Shown here in pieces: positions 47,533-56,849 of a DNA stretch of 64,000 nucleotides. Source of the stretch: Streptomyces sp. TSRI0107 (GTDB lineage Bacteria > Actinomycetota > Actinomycetes > Streptomycetales > Streptomycetaceae); NCBI RefSeq assembly GCF_001905845.1, contig NZ_LIVZ01000016.1:62001-126000 (forward strand), read 5' to 3'. The position numbers and the translations under genes are program-made. Every line of letters starts with the position of its first letter. Position 1 is the stretch's first letter. A model generated the notes under the pieces. That model saw only the letters and a program-made list of their open reading frames with translations. It had not been told where the DNA came from and made no database searches.

Positions 47533-48198
47533 CTAGAACTCGGGCGCGCTCACACCCGTACGAGTGAGGGCGTCGACCATGGCGCCCACCACGGTCTCCA
47601 CGTCCGGGACCCAGGGGGCGGCCGGGCCGGGCAGCGGGGCACGCTCCCAGCGGATCCGGCCCTGTCCGGTCTCGGAGGGGGGCAGGGCGAGATAGCCGCC
47701 CTCGCTGTGGAAGCGCAGCGAGCCGGGGACGAAGTCCTGGGCGTACAGCAGGTCGCCCAGCCGTTCCATGGAGTACGGCCGGACGAGCACGGCCCACCGG
47801 GCGGCGGACGCGACGACCGGGCCGACGCGGACGCCCTCGCGGTCCAGCGCGGCCAGCGCGCGGGCGGCGGCGGAGGCGGGCAGGCTGACCGCGCAGGGCG
47901 CCTTGTGGCCGGTGGCCAGGACGATCGGTGCCGTCGGCCGGTTGGTCCACCACCAGCGCACCATGCGTTCGTCGGTGGTGGCCGCGAGCAGGCCGGGGTC
48001 GAAGGGATGGGCGCCGGGCACCGGGCACTCCGGGTCCGGGCAGCCGCAGCGGTCGCGCCCTTGCGGGTCGGCCGCCACACCCGGGAGTACGGGCCACTGC
48101 CATTCCGTCGCGAAGGTCAGGGCCGCGCTGATCAGTTCACGCCTCCCGTCGTTCCGCCTGGACAGGAGCCTGCGTCGCCTTCCGGGGATCTCGCGCAT
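47533..48198 (-). CDS. Degenerate Prim-Pol-fold protein
   Basis: A 221-residue relative of the Prim-Pol protein at 39439. It keeps the overall layout, including an N-terminal helix (ELISAALTFATEWQWPVLPG), a Cys cluster CGCPDPECPVPGAHP and the late strand FHSEGGYLALPPS. The catalytic positions look changed: where the active family has D-x-D it reads CAVSLPASA, and the SGGRH motif reads ASAARWAVLV. I infer a non-catalytic homolog, perhaps a DNA-binding regulator. The start MREIPGR has AAAGGA nine bases upstream. Confidence 0.72.
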   Translation of the reverse strand: MREIPGRRRRLLSRRNDGRRELISAALTFATEWQWPVLPGVAADPQGRDRCGCPDPECPVPGAHPFDPGLLAATTDERMVRWWWTNRPTAPIVLATGHKAPCAVSLPASAAARALAALDREGVRVGPVVASAARWAVLVRPYSMERLGDLLYAQDFVPGSLRFHSEGGYLALPPSETGQGRIRWERAPLPGPAAPWVPDVETVVGAMVDALTRTGVSAPEF

Positions 48199-48748
48199 GA
48201 GCGCTCGTCCTTTCCGTTGCACGCCTGGCAACACCGTGGGCCACATCACATCATGTGTCGATCACTTCACTGTGCGTACCTGCTGGCGCATCACACCCTG
48301 CGTCGAAGCGCGGGGAACCCCTATGGGCCGAGCGTTGGCTGCCTCCGCCGCCGTGTTTCAAAAGCGTGGGGCCTGGCGTGGGGTGGCGAAGTGTGGCGTT
48401 TGCCGTCCCGCGTATTTCTCTCCGCCGCCGCCACGGGAGGATGGGGCACGGTCGTCGGTGGATAGGACGCCCGGGTCCGTCGCCAGGTTCCGGGCGGTTC
48501 CCAACCACCCCTGGCCTTCACCGAAGTACGTACCCATCACGACCGCTGTGACGCTCCGTCGAGCAAGCCCAGTCGACCGCAATATGGGCTTACCCGAGGC
48601 AGTTTTAAGCCAACTTTGCCTTTCCGCAAGAGAGTCGGCTCCAAGTCCCTGAAATCACACTGACACCACCAATCCCACCAGGACAATGCTGGACATCTCC
48701 TCCTGACTGCGTGTACATGTGGAGACATTGCCAGCGGCGCAGATTGAC
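48199..48748. other. Intergenic region between Prim-Pol-like and GAF-PP2C genes
   Basis: There are 550 bases between divergent genes without a convincing gene. It contains a short palindrome CACATCATGTG at 48247-48257 near the start of the Prim-Pol-like gene, a G-rich stretch around 48365-48400 and an AT-richer block at about 48585-48625, which are the best places for the two promoters. No recognised operator is present. Confidence 0.45.
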
Positions 48749-50200
48749 ATGGGGGTTTGCGATGCTTTTGAGCAATACGCGCCGGTCGGAAAGCCGGACG
48801 CCATGAACGCCCCGCACCCTCCGAAAGTGGCCGGAATCGATTCAACGGTTCCGGCGCCCGCACACACTGTCGCGCCCGCGTCGCTGGCCCCGGGCGTCCC
48901 TGCCGCGGCGACCGGACCAGGGGCTCTGCTCCAGGACCGGCTCGCCGGCTGGGTCTCCGATCTCACGACCCTGCACGAGCTCACCGAACGCCTGGTCCGC
49001 ACGGACACCCTCGCGGACGCCCTGAACGAGCTGCTGCGCGCGGGAGCCGCGCTCGTGGGCGCCCGGCGCGGACTCGTCGTCCTGGAACCCGCCGACGGCC
49101 TGGCGCCCCGCGGCACCGTCGGCCTCGGCCTCGGCCCGTCGGATCTCGGCCACCTGGAGACCGTCCCGCGCGGTGCGCTGCCGTACGGCGACCTCCTCGA
49201 CCCGCCCGCCGGACGGCCCGGCGGCGTCGCCGAGATCGTCCGCCCCGACCTGTTCGCCGAGGACGGGCTCGACCCCCGCCACCGCGAGGTGGCCGCCCGC
49301 CTCGGCTACGCCGCCAGCTACGCCCTGCGGCTGTCCACCGACACCGCCGGCCGCCTCGGCGCCGCCGTATGGGTCTACGACGAGCCCGCCGAGCCCACCG
49401 AGCGGCAGCGCCATCTCGTCGGCCTGTACATCCGTTACGCCACCGAACACCTCGCCCGGCTCCTCGAGGTCGAGCACACGCGCGCGTGCATGACGACGAT
49501 CGCCGAGGAACTGCTCCCCTCCCGGCTGCCCCGGGTCTCCGGTGTACAGCTCGCCGCGCGGCACCGCACCGGCCCGCGCGGGGGCGGTGACTGGTACGAC
49601 GCGCTGCCGCTGCCGGACGCGGCCCTCGGTCTCGCCGTCGGTTCGGTGACCGGCTCGGGGCCCAGCGCGATTGCCGCGATGGGCCGGCTGCGGGCGTCGC
49701 TGCGGGCGTACGCCGTGATGGAGGGCGAGGACCCGGTCGCCGTCCTGTCCGACCTGGAACTGCTGCTCCGGCTGACCGAACCGGCCCGCTCGGCCACCGC
49801 GCTGTTCGCGTTCTGCGAGCCCGCGCTGCGCAAGATCACCCTGGCCGGCGCCGGGCACAGCCCGCCGCTGCTGATCGGCGAGCGGCGCACCGAGTTCGCG
49901 GAGACCTCCGTCTCCGCCCCGCTCGGGATGCTGGCCTGCTGGGAGGCGCCCAGCGTGGAGATCGAGGCGGAACCCGGAGAGACGGTTCTGCTCTACACCG
50001 ACGGGCTGCTGCACCGCACCGGCGACCCGGCCGACCGCGCCTTCGCCCGCCTGCACGCGGCGGCGGCCGGCCTGCCCCGCACCAAGCGGCGCGACCCGGA
50101 GGCGGTGGTGGACCACGTCCTGCGGACCGTGCTGCCCGACGGGCTGGACGAGGCCGACAGCGAGGAGGACGTGGTCCTGCTCGCGGCGCGGTTCGAGTGA
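48749..50200 (+). CDS. GAF-PP2C (SpoIIE-type) phosphatase
   Basis: A 483-residue protein with a GAF-like sensor (~residues 60-240, TTLHELTERLVRTDTLADAL, AALVGARRGLVVLE) and a SpoIIE-type PP2C domain (~250-483). The phosphatase keeps RGGGDWYDALPL, AGAGHSPPLLIGE and LLYTDGLLHR, but the usual DVMGHG-like motif is replaced by VGSVTGSGPSA, losing one metal-binding aspartate. In Streptomyces these proteins act on anti-anti-sigma factors. The start is uncertain: ATG 48749, GTG 48719 and ATG 48803 are all in frame and none has a strong ribosome site. Confidence 0.83.
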   Translation: MGVCDAFEQYAPVGKPDAMNAPHPPKVAGIDSTVPAPAHTVAPASLAPGVPAAATGPGALLQDRLAGWVSDLTTLHELTERLVRTDTLADALNELLRAGAALVGARRGLVVLEPADGLAPRGTVGLGLGPSDLGHLETVPRGALPYGDLLDPPAGRPGGVAEIVRPDLFAEDGLDPRHREVAARLGYAASYALRLSTDTAGRLGAAVWVYDEPAEPTERQRHLVGLYIRYATEHLARLLEVEHTRACMTTIAEELLPSRLPRVSGVQLAARHRTGPRGGGDWYDALPLPDAALGLAVGSVTGSGPSAIAAMGRLRASLRAYAVMEGEDPVAVLSDLELLLRLTEPARSATALFAFCEPALRKITLAGAGHSPPLLIGERRTEFAETSVSAPLGMLACWEAPSVEIEAEPGETVLLYTDGLLHRTGDPADRAFARLHAAAAGLPRTKRRDPEAVVDHVLRTVLPDGLDEADSEEDVVLLAARFE

Positions 50201-50299
50201 AGGGCCACAACGGCAGGTGACGGGTCCTTCGGCACCTGGGCTCCCAGCTGTACGACCGTACGATGGGGGAGGTCCAGTGCCGTATCAAGGAGGATGACC

Positions 50300-51757
50300 G
50301 TGGCCGACGAGCTCACCCCGGAGACCCCGGAGGAGACGGAAGAGCCGATCAAGCAGCGGAAGAACGGCCTGTACCCGGGCGTGTCCGACGAGCTGGCCGA
50401 GAACATGCGCTCCGGCTGGGCCGACACCGAGCTGCACGACCTGCAGCCGATCGCCCAGGCCGCCGAGACCGCCGCCCGCCGTGCCGCGCTCTCCGCCCGC
50501 TTCCCGGGTGAGCGCCTGGTGATCCCCGCCGGCAACCTGAAGACCCGCTCGAACGACACGGAGTACGCCTTCCGCGCGTCGGTCGAGTACGCGTACCTCA
50601 CCGGCAACCAGACCGAGGACGGCGTCCTCGTGCTGGAGCCGACGACCGACGGCCACACGGCGACCATCTACCTCCTGCCGCGCTCGAACCGCGAGAACGG
50701 CGAGTTCTGGCTGGACGGCCAGGGCGAGCTGTGGGTCGGCCGCCGGCACTCCCTCACCGAGGCCGAGAAGCTGTACGGCATCCCCGCCTCCGACGTGCGC
50801 GAGCTGGCCGGCAAGCTGCGCGAGGCCACCGGCCCGGTGCGCGTCGTCCGCGGCTACGACGCCGGCATCGAGGCGGCGCTGACCGACAAGGTCACCGCCG
50901 AGCGCGACGAGGAGCTGCGGGTCTTCCTCTCCGAGGCCCGGCTGGTCAAGGACGAGTTCGAGATCGGCGAGCTGCAGAAGGCCGTCGACTCCACCGTGCG
51001 CGGCTTCGAGGACGTCGTGAAGGTCCTCGACAAGGCCGAGGCGACCAGCGAGCGGTACATCGAGGGCACCTTCTTCCTGCGCGCGCGCGTCGAGGGCAAC
51101 GACATCGGCTACGGCACCATCGCCGCCGCCGGACCGCACGCCTGCACGCTGCACTGGGTGCGCAACGACGGGCCCGTGCGGTCCGGTGATCTGCTGCTGC
51201 TCGACGCGGGTGTGGAGACGCACACGTACTACACCGCCGACGTCACCCGCACGCTGCCGGTCAACGGCCGCTACAGCGAGATCCAGAAGAAGATCTACGA
51301 CGCCGTGTACGAGGCCCAGGAGGCCGGTATCGCGGCGGTGAAGCCGGGCGCGAAGTACCGGGACTTCCACGACGCCGCCCAGCGGGTGCTGGCCGAGAAG
51401 CTGGTCGAGTGGGGGCTCGTCGAGGGGCCGGTCGAGCGGGTGCTGGAGCTGGGTCTCCAGCGCCGGTGGACGCTGCACGGAACCGGCCACATGCTCGGCA
51501 TGGACGTCCACGACTGCGCCGCCGCGCGGACCGAGACGTATGTCGACGGTGTGCTGGAGCCGGGCATGTGCCTGACCGTGGAGCCGGGGCTGTACTTCCA
51601 GGCCGACGATCTGACCGTGCCGGAGGAGTACCGGGGGATCGGCGTGCGGATCGAGGACGACATCCTGGTGACCGAGGACGGCAACCGGAACCTGAGCGCT
51701 GGGCTGCCCCGCAGGTCGGACGAGGTCGAGGCCTGGATGGCCGCGCTGAAGGGCTGA
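50300..51757 (+). CDS. Xaa-Pro aminopeptidase (aminopeptidase P, M24B)
   Basis: A 485-residue aminopeptidase P. The N-terminal substrate-gating domain (~1-180, ALSARFPGERLVIPAGN) is followed by the pita-bread catalytic domain with the dinuclear metal ligands in LLLDAGVETHTYYTADVTRT (two Asp), GTGHMLGMDVHDC (His), LTVEPGLYF (Glu) and VRIEDDILVT (Glu). It removes N-terminal residues followed by proline. GTG at 50300 is favoured because AAGGAGG lies six bases before it; the ATG at 50294 is directly against the ribosome site. Confidence 0.93.
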   Translation: MADELTPETPEETEEPIKQRKNGLYPGVSDELAENMRSGWADTELHDLQPIAQAAETAARRAALSARFPGERLVIPAGNLKTRSNDTEYAFRASVEYAYLTGNQTEDGVLVLEPTTDGHTATIYLLPRSNRENGEFWLDGQGELWVGRRHSLTEAEKLYGIPASDVRELAGKLREATGPVRVVRGYDAGIEAALTDKVTAERDEELRVFLSEARLVKDEFEIGELQKAVDSTVRGFEDVVKVLDKAEATSERYIEGTFFLRARVEGNDIGYGTIAAAGPHACTLHWVRNDGPVRSGDLLLLDAGVETHTYYTADVTRTLPVNGRYSEIQKKIYDAVYEAQEAGIAAVKPGAKYRDFHDAAQRVLAEKLVEWGLVEGPVERVLELGLQRRWTLHGTGHMLGMDVHDCAAARTETYVDGVLEPGMCLTVEPGLYFQADDLTVPEEYRGIGVRIEDDILVTEDGNRNLSAGLPRRSDEVEAWMAALKG

Positions 51758-51769
51758 CGTTCCCGCTTG

Positions 51770-51800
51770 ATGGCCGGGCACCGACCGGGTGTCCGGCCAT
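51770..51800. terminator. Bidirectional terminator
   Basis: A 13-pair stem (ATGGCCGGGCACC/GGTGTCCGGCCAT, with one G-U pair) and a 5-base loop, placed between the convergent aminopeptidase and citG-like genes. Confidence 0.8.
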
Positions 51801-51825
51801 TGTCGCGGTGGAGCCGTGTGCCGGC

Positions 51826-52648
51826 TCAGCCCCGCGCCCCTTGGAGGGCGTCCAGGAACAGGGCGCCTGCCAGCAGGCCCGCGCTTCCCCTCGGGGCCCA
51901 GCCACGGGAGTGCAGGTCGGTGTCCAGGGCCGTCAGCGCCCTGGTTCCCGCCGGGGTCGCCGTGCCGCCCGCCTCCAGTACCGTCCGCGCGCCCGCCTGG
52001 ACGTGGCGCAGGCCCGCCGGGCCCGCGGTGTGGAGTAGTTCCGTGTCCTGGAGGGTGGACATCACGGTGAGCAGGGCGTCGAGCCTCGCCTGAGATTCGG
52101 TGGCCCCCGCCGCGCGGGCCCCGGCCAGTGCCTCCCCTGCCCGCCGTACGTGCGGGAACCCCGCGCGGGCCTCGCCCCGCGCCCCCGGCGCCCCGTACTT
52201 CGCCGACACCGCCGCTCCCCGGGAGGGCCTGCGCGGGGCGGCGCGGTCCGGGTGGGCGGCGAGCCGCCTGGCCCGCGCCAGGACGCCGGCCGGTGCCGTT
52301 GCCCGGAGCCAGGGCCGCGGCCGCGACCAGCAGACCCAGCGCCCACAGGGCGCCCCGGTGGCCGCCGCCCGCGAGGGCCAGCGTGTGTTCGGTGGATCTG
52401 CCGATGGCGCCCAGCTCCGCCCGCAGCCCGGGCGTGGGCGCGCCGGTGCGGCGGGCGGCGGCGGCCATCGCCGCGAGGCCGGGCGCCAGCGCCTTGGCCG
52501 TCCAGCGCAGGGTGCGGTGGTCGCGGCCGGTGCCGCGGGCGCCCCGATCGCGTGGGTCGGGCAGGCCGGGCTTGGGGGTCAGCGCCAGCTGCCCGGTCAG
52601 GGCGGTCACCGCGGTCCGCGCCAGCGCCTCGTCCTCGCGGCTGTCCAT
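51826..52648 (-). pseudogene. CitG/MdcB-like triphosphoribosyl-dephospho-CoA synthase, frameshifted
   Basis: The gene starts at ATG 52648 with ALARTAVTALTGQLALTPKP and the family core TLALAGGGHRGALWALGLLV. Near 52290-52305 the frame breaks: the continuation VLARARRLAAHPDRAAPR and the end (LDALLTVMSTLQDTELLHTA, AGLLAGALFLDALQG) are in another frame, reaching a stop at 51826. Reading across the break gives about 274 residues, the normal CitG size. CitG makes the prosthetic-group precursor for citrate lyase or malonate decarboxylase, but no such lyase genes are visible. This is either a decaying gene or a single-base sequence error. Confidence 0.75.
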
Positions 52649-52672
52649 CGCCGTATCTCCTGGCCGTATCTC

Positions 52673-53626
52673 CTACGACGAAGCGGTGGGCCCCGGCGCG
52701 TCGCTCGGCGGGGTACCCGTGGGCGCGCCGCTCGGGGGTGTGCCGCCGCCGGCGCCGCCGCCCGCGCCGGTGTTCTCGGCGTCCGGGTCGACGCCGAGGG
52801 TGAGGAAGCCCTTGTAGCCCTTGGACGGGTCCTTCTTCTTCACCGGCTCCAGGGTGAGCAGGCCGCTCGCGGCGCCGCCGCCGTCGTAGACCATGTCGTC
52901 GTCGAGCCGGGTGTAGGTGCCGGTGTGCCGGTCGTACGGCTCCAGGGTGAAGATCTGCTCGGCGATGTCGTCGGCGAAGAACAGCTGGCCGGTGAAGTTG
53001 ACCTTGCCGCCCTCGTAGGTGCCGTCCTCCTTCTCGCCGCCGGTGTGGACCTTGACGTGGATGTGGCAGGTGCGCGGCGTGTACCAGCCGGGGAAGATCG
53101 TCTCGAACTTGACCACGCCGTTGGCGTTGGCGATCTGGTAGCCGCGCAGGTACGTGTCGTCGTCGGCGGTGGAGCCGTCCTCGCTCTCGGCCGGGGCCGA
53201 GCCGCCGGGGCTGGCGGTGGTGTAACCGGAGTAGTAGCCCCACGCGTCGCAGTGCCAGATCTCCACCGCGGCGCCGGGGACCGGGGTGCAACCGTCGGTG
53301 GCGTCGACGACGGTGAGGCGCAGGGTGAGCGGGACGCCGCTCTTGCCCTCGGTGATGTCCTTGCGGACCAGGGCGCCGTCGAGGTGATACGGCCCCTCGG
53401 TGACGCTCGTCATCAGCTGCATGCAGCTCTCGCTCGCCGAGGCCGCGCCGGTGCTCGCCGAGGCCGACGCGGTCGCCTCCGTGCCGGCGAACGCCGCCTG
53501 GTAGCCGGCGACGGCGAGACCGCCGGCGACGACCGTGCCGCCGGTCACCGCGAGGGCGCGGCGCCGGGTGAGGGATGTGTCCTTGTGGGCCGCCCGTTTC
53601 GGGGCGCCCGTCGTGTTCTCCGTCAT
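52673..53626 (-). CDS. Tat-exported intradiol ring-cleavage dioxygenase
   Basis: A 317-residue extracellular member of the intradiol (catechol/protocatechuate) dioxygenase family. A twin-arginine signal SLTRRRALAVTGGTVVAGG is followed by the dioxygenase fold with iron ligands Tyr in CDAWGYYSGY, then Tyr, His and His in FPGWYTPRTCHIHVKV. The last 35 residues are Gly/Pro/Thr/Ser-rich. Secreted members in Streptomyces can bind the cell wall and oxidise plant-derived catechols; the substrate here is unproven. It lies upstream of the citG-like gene with 24 bases between. Confidence 0.9.
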   Translation of the reverse strand: MTENTTGAPKRAAHKDTSLTRRRALAVTGGTVVAGGLAVAGYQAAFAGTEATASASASTGAASASESCMQLMTSVTEGPYHLDGALVRKDITEGKSGVPLTLRLTVVDATDGCTPVPGAAVEIWHCDAWGYYSGYTTASPGGSAPAESEDGSTADDDTYLRGYQIANANGVVKFETIFPGWYTPRTCHIHVKVHTGGEKEDGTYEGGKVNFTGQLFFADDIAEQIFTLEPYDRHTGTYTRLDDDMVYDGGGAASGLLTLEPVKKKDPSKGYKGFLTLGVDPDAENTGAGGGAGGGTPPSGAPTGTPPSDAPGPTASS

Positions 53627-53701
53627 GAGCGGGAACGTAGGAGCGCAGCCCGTCAGGGAGTTGGGTCCCGCGTAAGAGGGCGCTGTGAATGCGGCAGGGG
53701 C

Positions 53702-54148
53702 TCAGGACGCCGTCATCAGGGGGGCGTTGTCACGCCACTTCAGCATCTTGTCGAAGCTGACCACCGCGCCGCCCCGGCCCGGCTTGTTGCCGAAGTGGAC
53801 GTGGTCGGCGAGTTCCCGGATGAGGCACATGCCGCGGCCGTGCTCCGCGTCGTCGGCGGCGGGGGCGGGCGCCGGGCGGGAGGTCGTACGGGTGAAGCCC
53901 GGGCCCGAGTCGGTCACCTCGATCCGGCACTTCTCGCCATCGAGGTACGCGGTGACCCGGTACGCCCCGGAGGCGCGTCCGCCGCCGTGCTCCACGGCGT
54001 TCGCGCAGGCCTCGGTGAGGGCGACGGACAGGTCGTAGGAGACCTCGGGGTCGACGCCCGCCGTCTCCATCGTGCCGAGCAGCAGCCTGCGGGCGAGCGG
54101 CACGCTCGCGGCCTCGCGCCGTAGATGGAGTGACCACCAGATGCTCAT
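53702..54148 (-). CDS. RsbW-like HATPase (anti-sigma type) protein
   Basis: A 148-residue ATPase of the anti-sigma/GHKL type. N box ALTEACANAVEHGGG, G1 box IEVTDSGPGFT and G2 box DDAEHGRGMCLIRELADHVH are all present and it ends after a short strand. It is more typical in length than the relative at 44823. No sigma factor is adjacent; the GAF-PP2C gene 3.5 kb away is a possible partner, which is inference only. Confidence 0.87.
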   Translation of the reverse strand: MSIWWSLHLRREAASVPLARRLLLGTMETAGVDPEVSYDLSVALTEACANAVEHGGGRASGAYRVTAYLDGEKCRIEVTDSGPGFTRTTSRPAPAPAADDAEHGRGMCLIRELADHVHFGNKPGRGGAVVSFDKMLKWRDNAPLMTAS

Positions 54149-54367
54149 GCTCCAGCCTCCTGGGCGCCGGCCTCCTGGCCGCGGCTCGACATACCGTTAC
54201 GTATTACCGCGCGCGTCCGTCCGTAAGCCCTCCGTCAACGTGATGCCGCCCATACGGGGGATGCGCCGAGGGCGCCAATCGGTGTATGTAGGGCCGAATG
54301 CGTCAGTCGGCGATTTTGCGGACCTGCCGTATGGCGGCGGTAAGTCCAGTGGGATGATGAGCCCGCC

Positions 54368-55180
54368 ATGTCTGCCCCCCACGCGCGCCCGGCGCCCGCC
54401 GGACGCGATCTCCGGATGCTGCGGGCCGCGGTCTTCGCCGCGGTCTGCGTCGTGCTGGCCGCGGCCGGTCACGCGATCGCCTCGTGCGCCACAGTGCCGC
54501 TGTGGACGCTGGGCGCGGGCTTCCTGGGGGCCGTCCTGGTCGCGGCGCCGCTCGCCGGGCGGGCGCGCTCGCTGCCGGGGATCGCGGTGCTCCTCGCGGG
54601 CGGACAGACGCTCCTGCACATGCTGTTCGGACTGGGGCAGCACGGCACGGCGGGCACGGCGGGCACGGCGGCGACCGCCGCGACCGACGCCTCGCTGGTC
54701 CAGCAGGCCGCGCGGCTGGTGTGCGGCACCACCGCCGCGGCCCTCAGCCCCACCCAGGCCCAGCGCATCCTCGCGGACGCCCGGATCGATCCCGGCACGC
54801 ACCTGGCCCATCAGCCGTCGGACGCCCTGTCCACGGCGGCGGGCTCACCGGCCGCGCTGCTGCCGTCCCTGCCGATGCTGCTCGGCCACGTCCTGGCGGC
54901 CGTCACCGCCGGCTGGCTGCTGCGGCGCGGTGACCTGGCGCTGCTGCGCATCCTCGGCCTGTCGGCGGAAACCGTCGCCGACGGCGCGTTCGTACGCTCC
55001 CTGCGCGCGGCGCTCGCGCTGGTGCGCGCCCTGTGCGCCGGGCTCCCGGCCGCGCCCCACGCGGGCCCGCGGCTGACGCGCGCCACGCCGCTCACCGTTC
55101 CCGAGCCCCGCACTCTCGCACTCCAGCACACCGTGATCCGGCGCGGCCCGCCGACCGCCGTGTTCGCCCTCGCCGCCTGA
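54368..55180 (+). CDS. Hypothetical polytopic membrane protein
   Basis: A 270-residue protein with four to six hydrophobic segments (AAVFAAVCVVLAAAGHAI, PLWTLGAGFLGAVLVAAPL, LPGIAVLLAGGQTLLHMLFG, LLPSLPMLLGHVLAAVTAGW). It contains a short GTAGTAGTAATAAT-like low-complexity stretch and two or more membrane-embedded His and Cys. It directly precedes the copper block ycnI-sco-ecuC-copCD-dtpA on the same strand, so a metal-related role is possible but not shown by motif. Confidence 0.72.
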   Translation: MSAPHARPAPAGRDLRMLRAAVFAAVCVVLAAAGHAIASCATVPLWTLGAGFLGAVLVAAPLAGRARSLPGIAVLLAGGQTLLHMLFGLGQHGTAGTAGTAATAATDASLVQQAARLVCGTTAAALSPTQAQRILADARIDPGTHLAHQPSDALSTAAGSPAALLPSLPMLLGHVLAAVTAGWLLRRGDLALLRILGLSAETVADGAFVRSLRAALALVRALCAGLPAAPHAGPRLTRATPLTVPEPRTLALQHTVIRRGPPTAVFALAA

Positions 55181-55372
55181 CGCGACGCGACCCGGCACTC
55201 CACCCGCGGTGGGGAGGGTCCGCCGTCGCGCGGCACGCGCGCGTGCGCACTTCCGTCTTCGACGGTGCGCCGTTTTGCGCGCGTATCCCTCCCGAGCGGT
55301 GGACCGTCCGCGGTCCGCCACCGCGATCACGTCCGTCAACGGACTCTCACTCGAAGTGGAGTGCTCATCACC

Positions 55373-56116
55373 ATGAAGGCTTCCCGTATCGCCGCCGCCG
55401 GCGCCCTCGCCGCCTCGGCCGTCCTCGCCCTGTCCGTGCCCGCCTTCGCGCACGTCACCGTGCAGCCGGAGGGCACGGCCGCCAAGGGCGGCTACGCGAT
55501 CGTGGACTTCCGGGTCCCCAACGAGCGCGACAACGCCGCGACGATCAAGCTGGAGGTCAGCTTCCCGGCCGACCACCCGCTGACCTCGGCGCTGCCCGTG
55601 CCGGTCGACGGCTGGGACGTCAAGGTGACCAAGACCGAGCTGGACAAGCCGATCGATTCGCACGGCGAGAAGATCACCGAGGCCGTCTCCAAGATCACCT
55701 GGACGGCGAAGGGCGACGGCATCGAGCCCGGCTACCTCCAGAAGTTCCCGGTCTCCGTCGGCCAGCTGCCCGAGGACGCCGACGAACTGGTCTTCAAGGC
55801 GATCCAGACCTACGACAACAAGGACGTCGTGCGCTGGATCGAGGTGCCGCAGGAGGGCCAGGAGGAGCCCGACAGCCCGGCGCCCGTGCTGACCCTGTCC
55901 GAGGCCGGGGACGACCACCACGGCGGCTCCGGTGCCGAGGAGGCGTCCGAGGAGACCGCCGACGACACCGAGGCGGCCGCGCAGACCACCGCCTCCGAGG
56001 AGTCCGGCGACAGCACCGACACCACCGCCCGGGTCCTCGGCATCGTCGGCATCGTCGTGGGTGCCGCCGGCGTCGCCTACGGCGTGCTGGCCGGCCGTCG
56101 GCGCGGCAACGCCTGA
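55373..56116 (+). CDS. YcnI-family (DUF1775) copper-associated membrane protein
   Basis: A 247-residue exported protein. The signal peptide ends in PAFA, so the mature chain begins with HVTVQPEGT; in YcnI the N-terminal His is a copper ligand. The DUF1775 domain (~residues 30-165) keeps the conserved Trp in VDGWDVKVTK. An acidic Thr/Glu-rich stalk and a C-terminal membrane helix (VLGIVGIVVGAAGVAYGVLA) follow. The first gene of a block with sco, ecuC and copCD, it likely holds copper outside the membrane. ATG 55373 is used; a GTG lies four codons earlier. Confidence 0.9.
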   Translation: MKASRIAAAGALAASAVLALSVPAFAHVTVQPEGTAAKGGYAIVDFRVPNERDNAATIKLEVSFPADHPLTSALPVPVDGWDVKVTKTELDKPIDSHGEKITEAVSKITWTAKGDGIEPGYLQKFPVSVGQLPEDADELVFKAIQTYDNKDVVRWIEVPQEGQEEPDSPAPVLTLSEAGDDHHGGSGAEEASEETADDTEAAAQTTASEESGDSTDTTARVLGIVGIVVGAAGVAYGVLAGRRRGNA

Positions 56117-56198
56117 GGCCAGTCCGCTCGTGGCGGGCGCCGGGGCCGCGGCAGGCCCCGGCGCCCGCCGGATCACTCCCATCCCAGGAAATACCGAC

Positions 56199-56849
56199 AT
56201 GCGCAAGAAGATGTTCGCGGCGGCCGCGCTGCTCGCCGCCGCCTCCCTGACCCTGACCGCCTGCGGCGGTGACGACGAGGCCGGTTCGCCGGTCTCCGTG
56301 GTCTCCGAGGAGACCGGTTCCGACAAGGCCGCCACCGTCCTCGATCAGCCGTTCGAGAAGCCGGACCTGGTGCTGACCGACACCCACGGCAAGCCCTACG
56401 ACCTCCGCAAGGAGACCGCGGGCAAGCCCACGCTGATCTACTTCGGCTACACCAACTGCCCCGACGTCTGCCCGTCGACGATGAGCAACATCGCCGTCGC
56501 CAAGAAGCAGCTGCCCAAGGCGGACCAGGACGAGCTGCGCGTCGTGTTCGTCACCACCGACCCGGAGCGCGACACCCCCGAGGCCCTCGGCAAGTGGCTG
56601 AAGGGCATCGACCCCCAGGTCGTCGGCCTGACCGGCGACTTCGACACCATCCAGGCCGGCGCCCGCACCATCGGCATCTCCATCGAGCCGACGACGAAGG
56701 AGAAGGGCAAGGTCGTCTCCATGCACGGCACCCAGGTCATCGCCTTCTCGCCGAAGACCGACGCGGGGTACGTGCTCTACGGCGAGGACGCCACCGTCGA
56801 CGACTACACCGCGGACCTGCCCAAGCTGGTCAAGGGAGAGAAGCCGTGA
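56199..56849 (+). CDS. sco: Sco, copper metallochaperone (SCO1/SenC family)
   Basis: A 216-residue lipoprotein with lipobox LTLTAC and a thioredoxin-like SCO domain. The copper site is CPDVC (C-x3-C) in YFGYTNCPDVCPSTMSN plus the distal His in VVSMHGTQVI. Sco passes copper to oxidases; in Streptomyces lividans it serves the development of aerial hyphae and the radical copper oxidase GlxA. Its stop overlaps the ecuC start by GTGA. Confidence 0.94.
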   Translation: MRKKMFAAAALLAAASLTLTACGGDDEAGSPVSVVSEETGSDKAATVLDQPFEKPDLVLTDTHGKPYDLRKETAGKPTLIYFGYTNCPDVCPSTMSNIAVAKKQLPKADQDELRVVFVTTDPERDTPEALGKWLKGIDPQVVGLTGDFDTIQAGARTIGISIEPTTKEKGKVVSMHGTQVIAFSPKTDAGYVLYGEDATVDDYTADLPKLVKGEKP

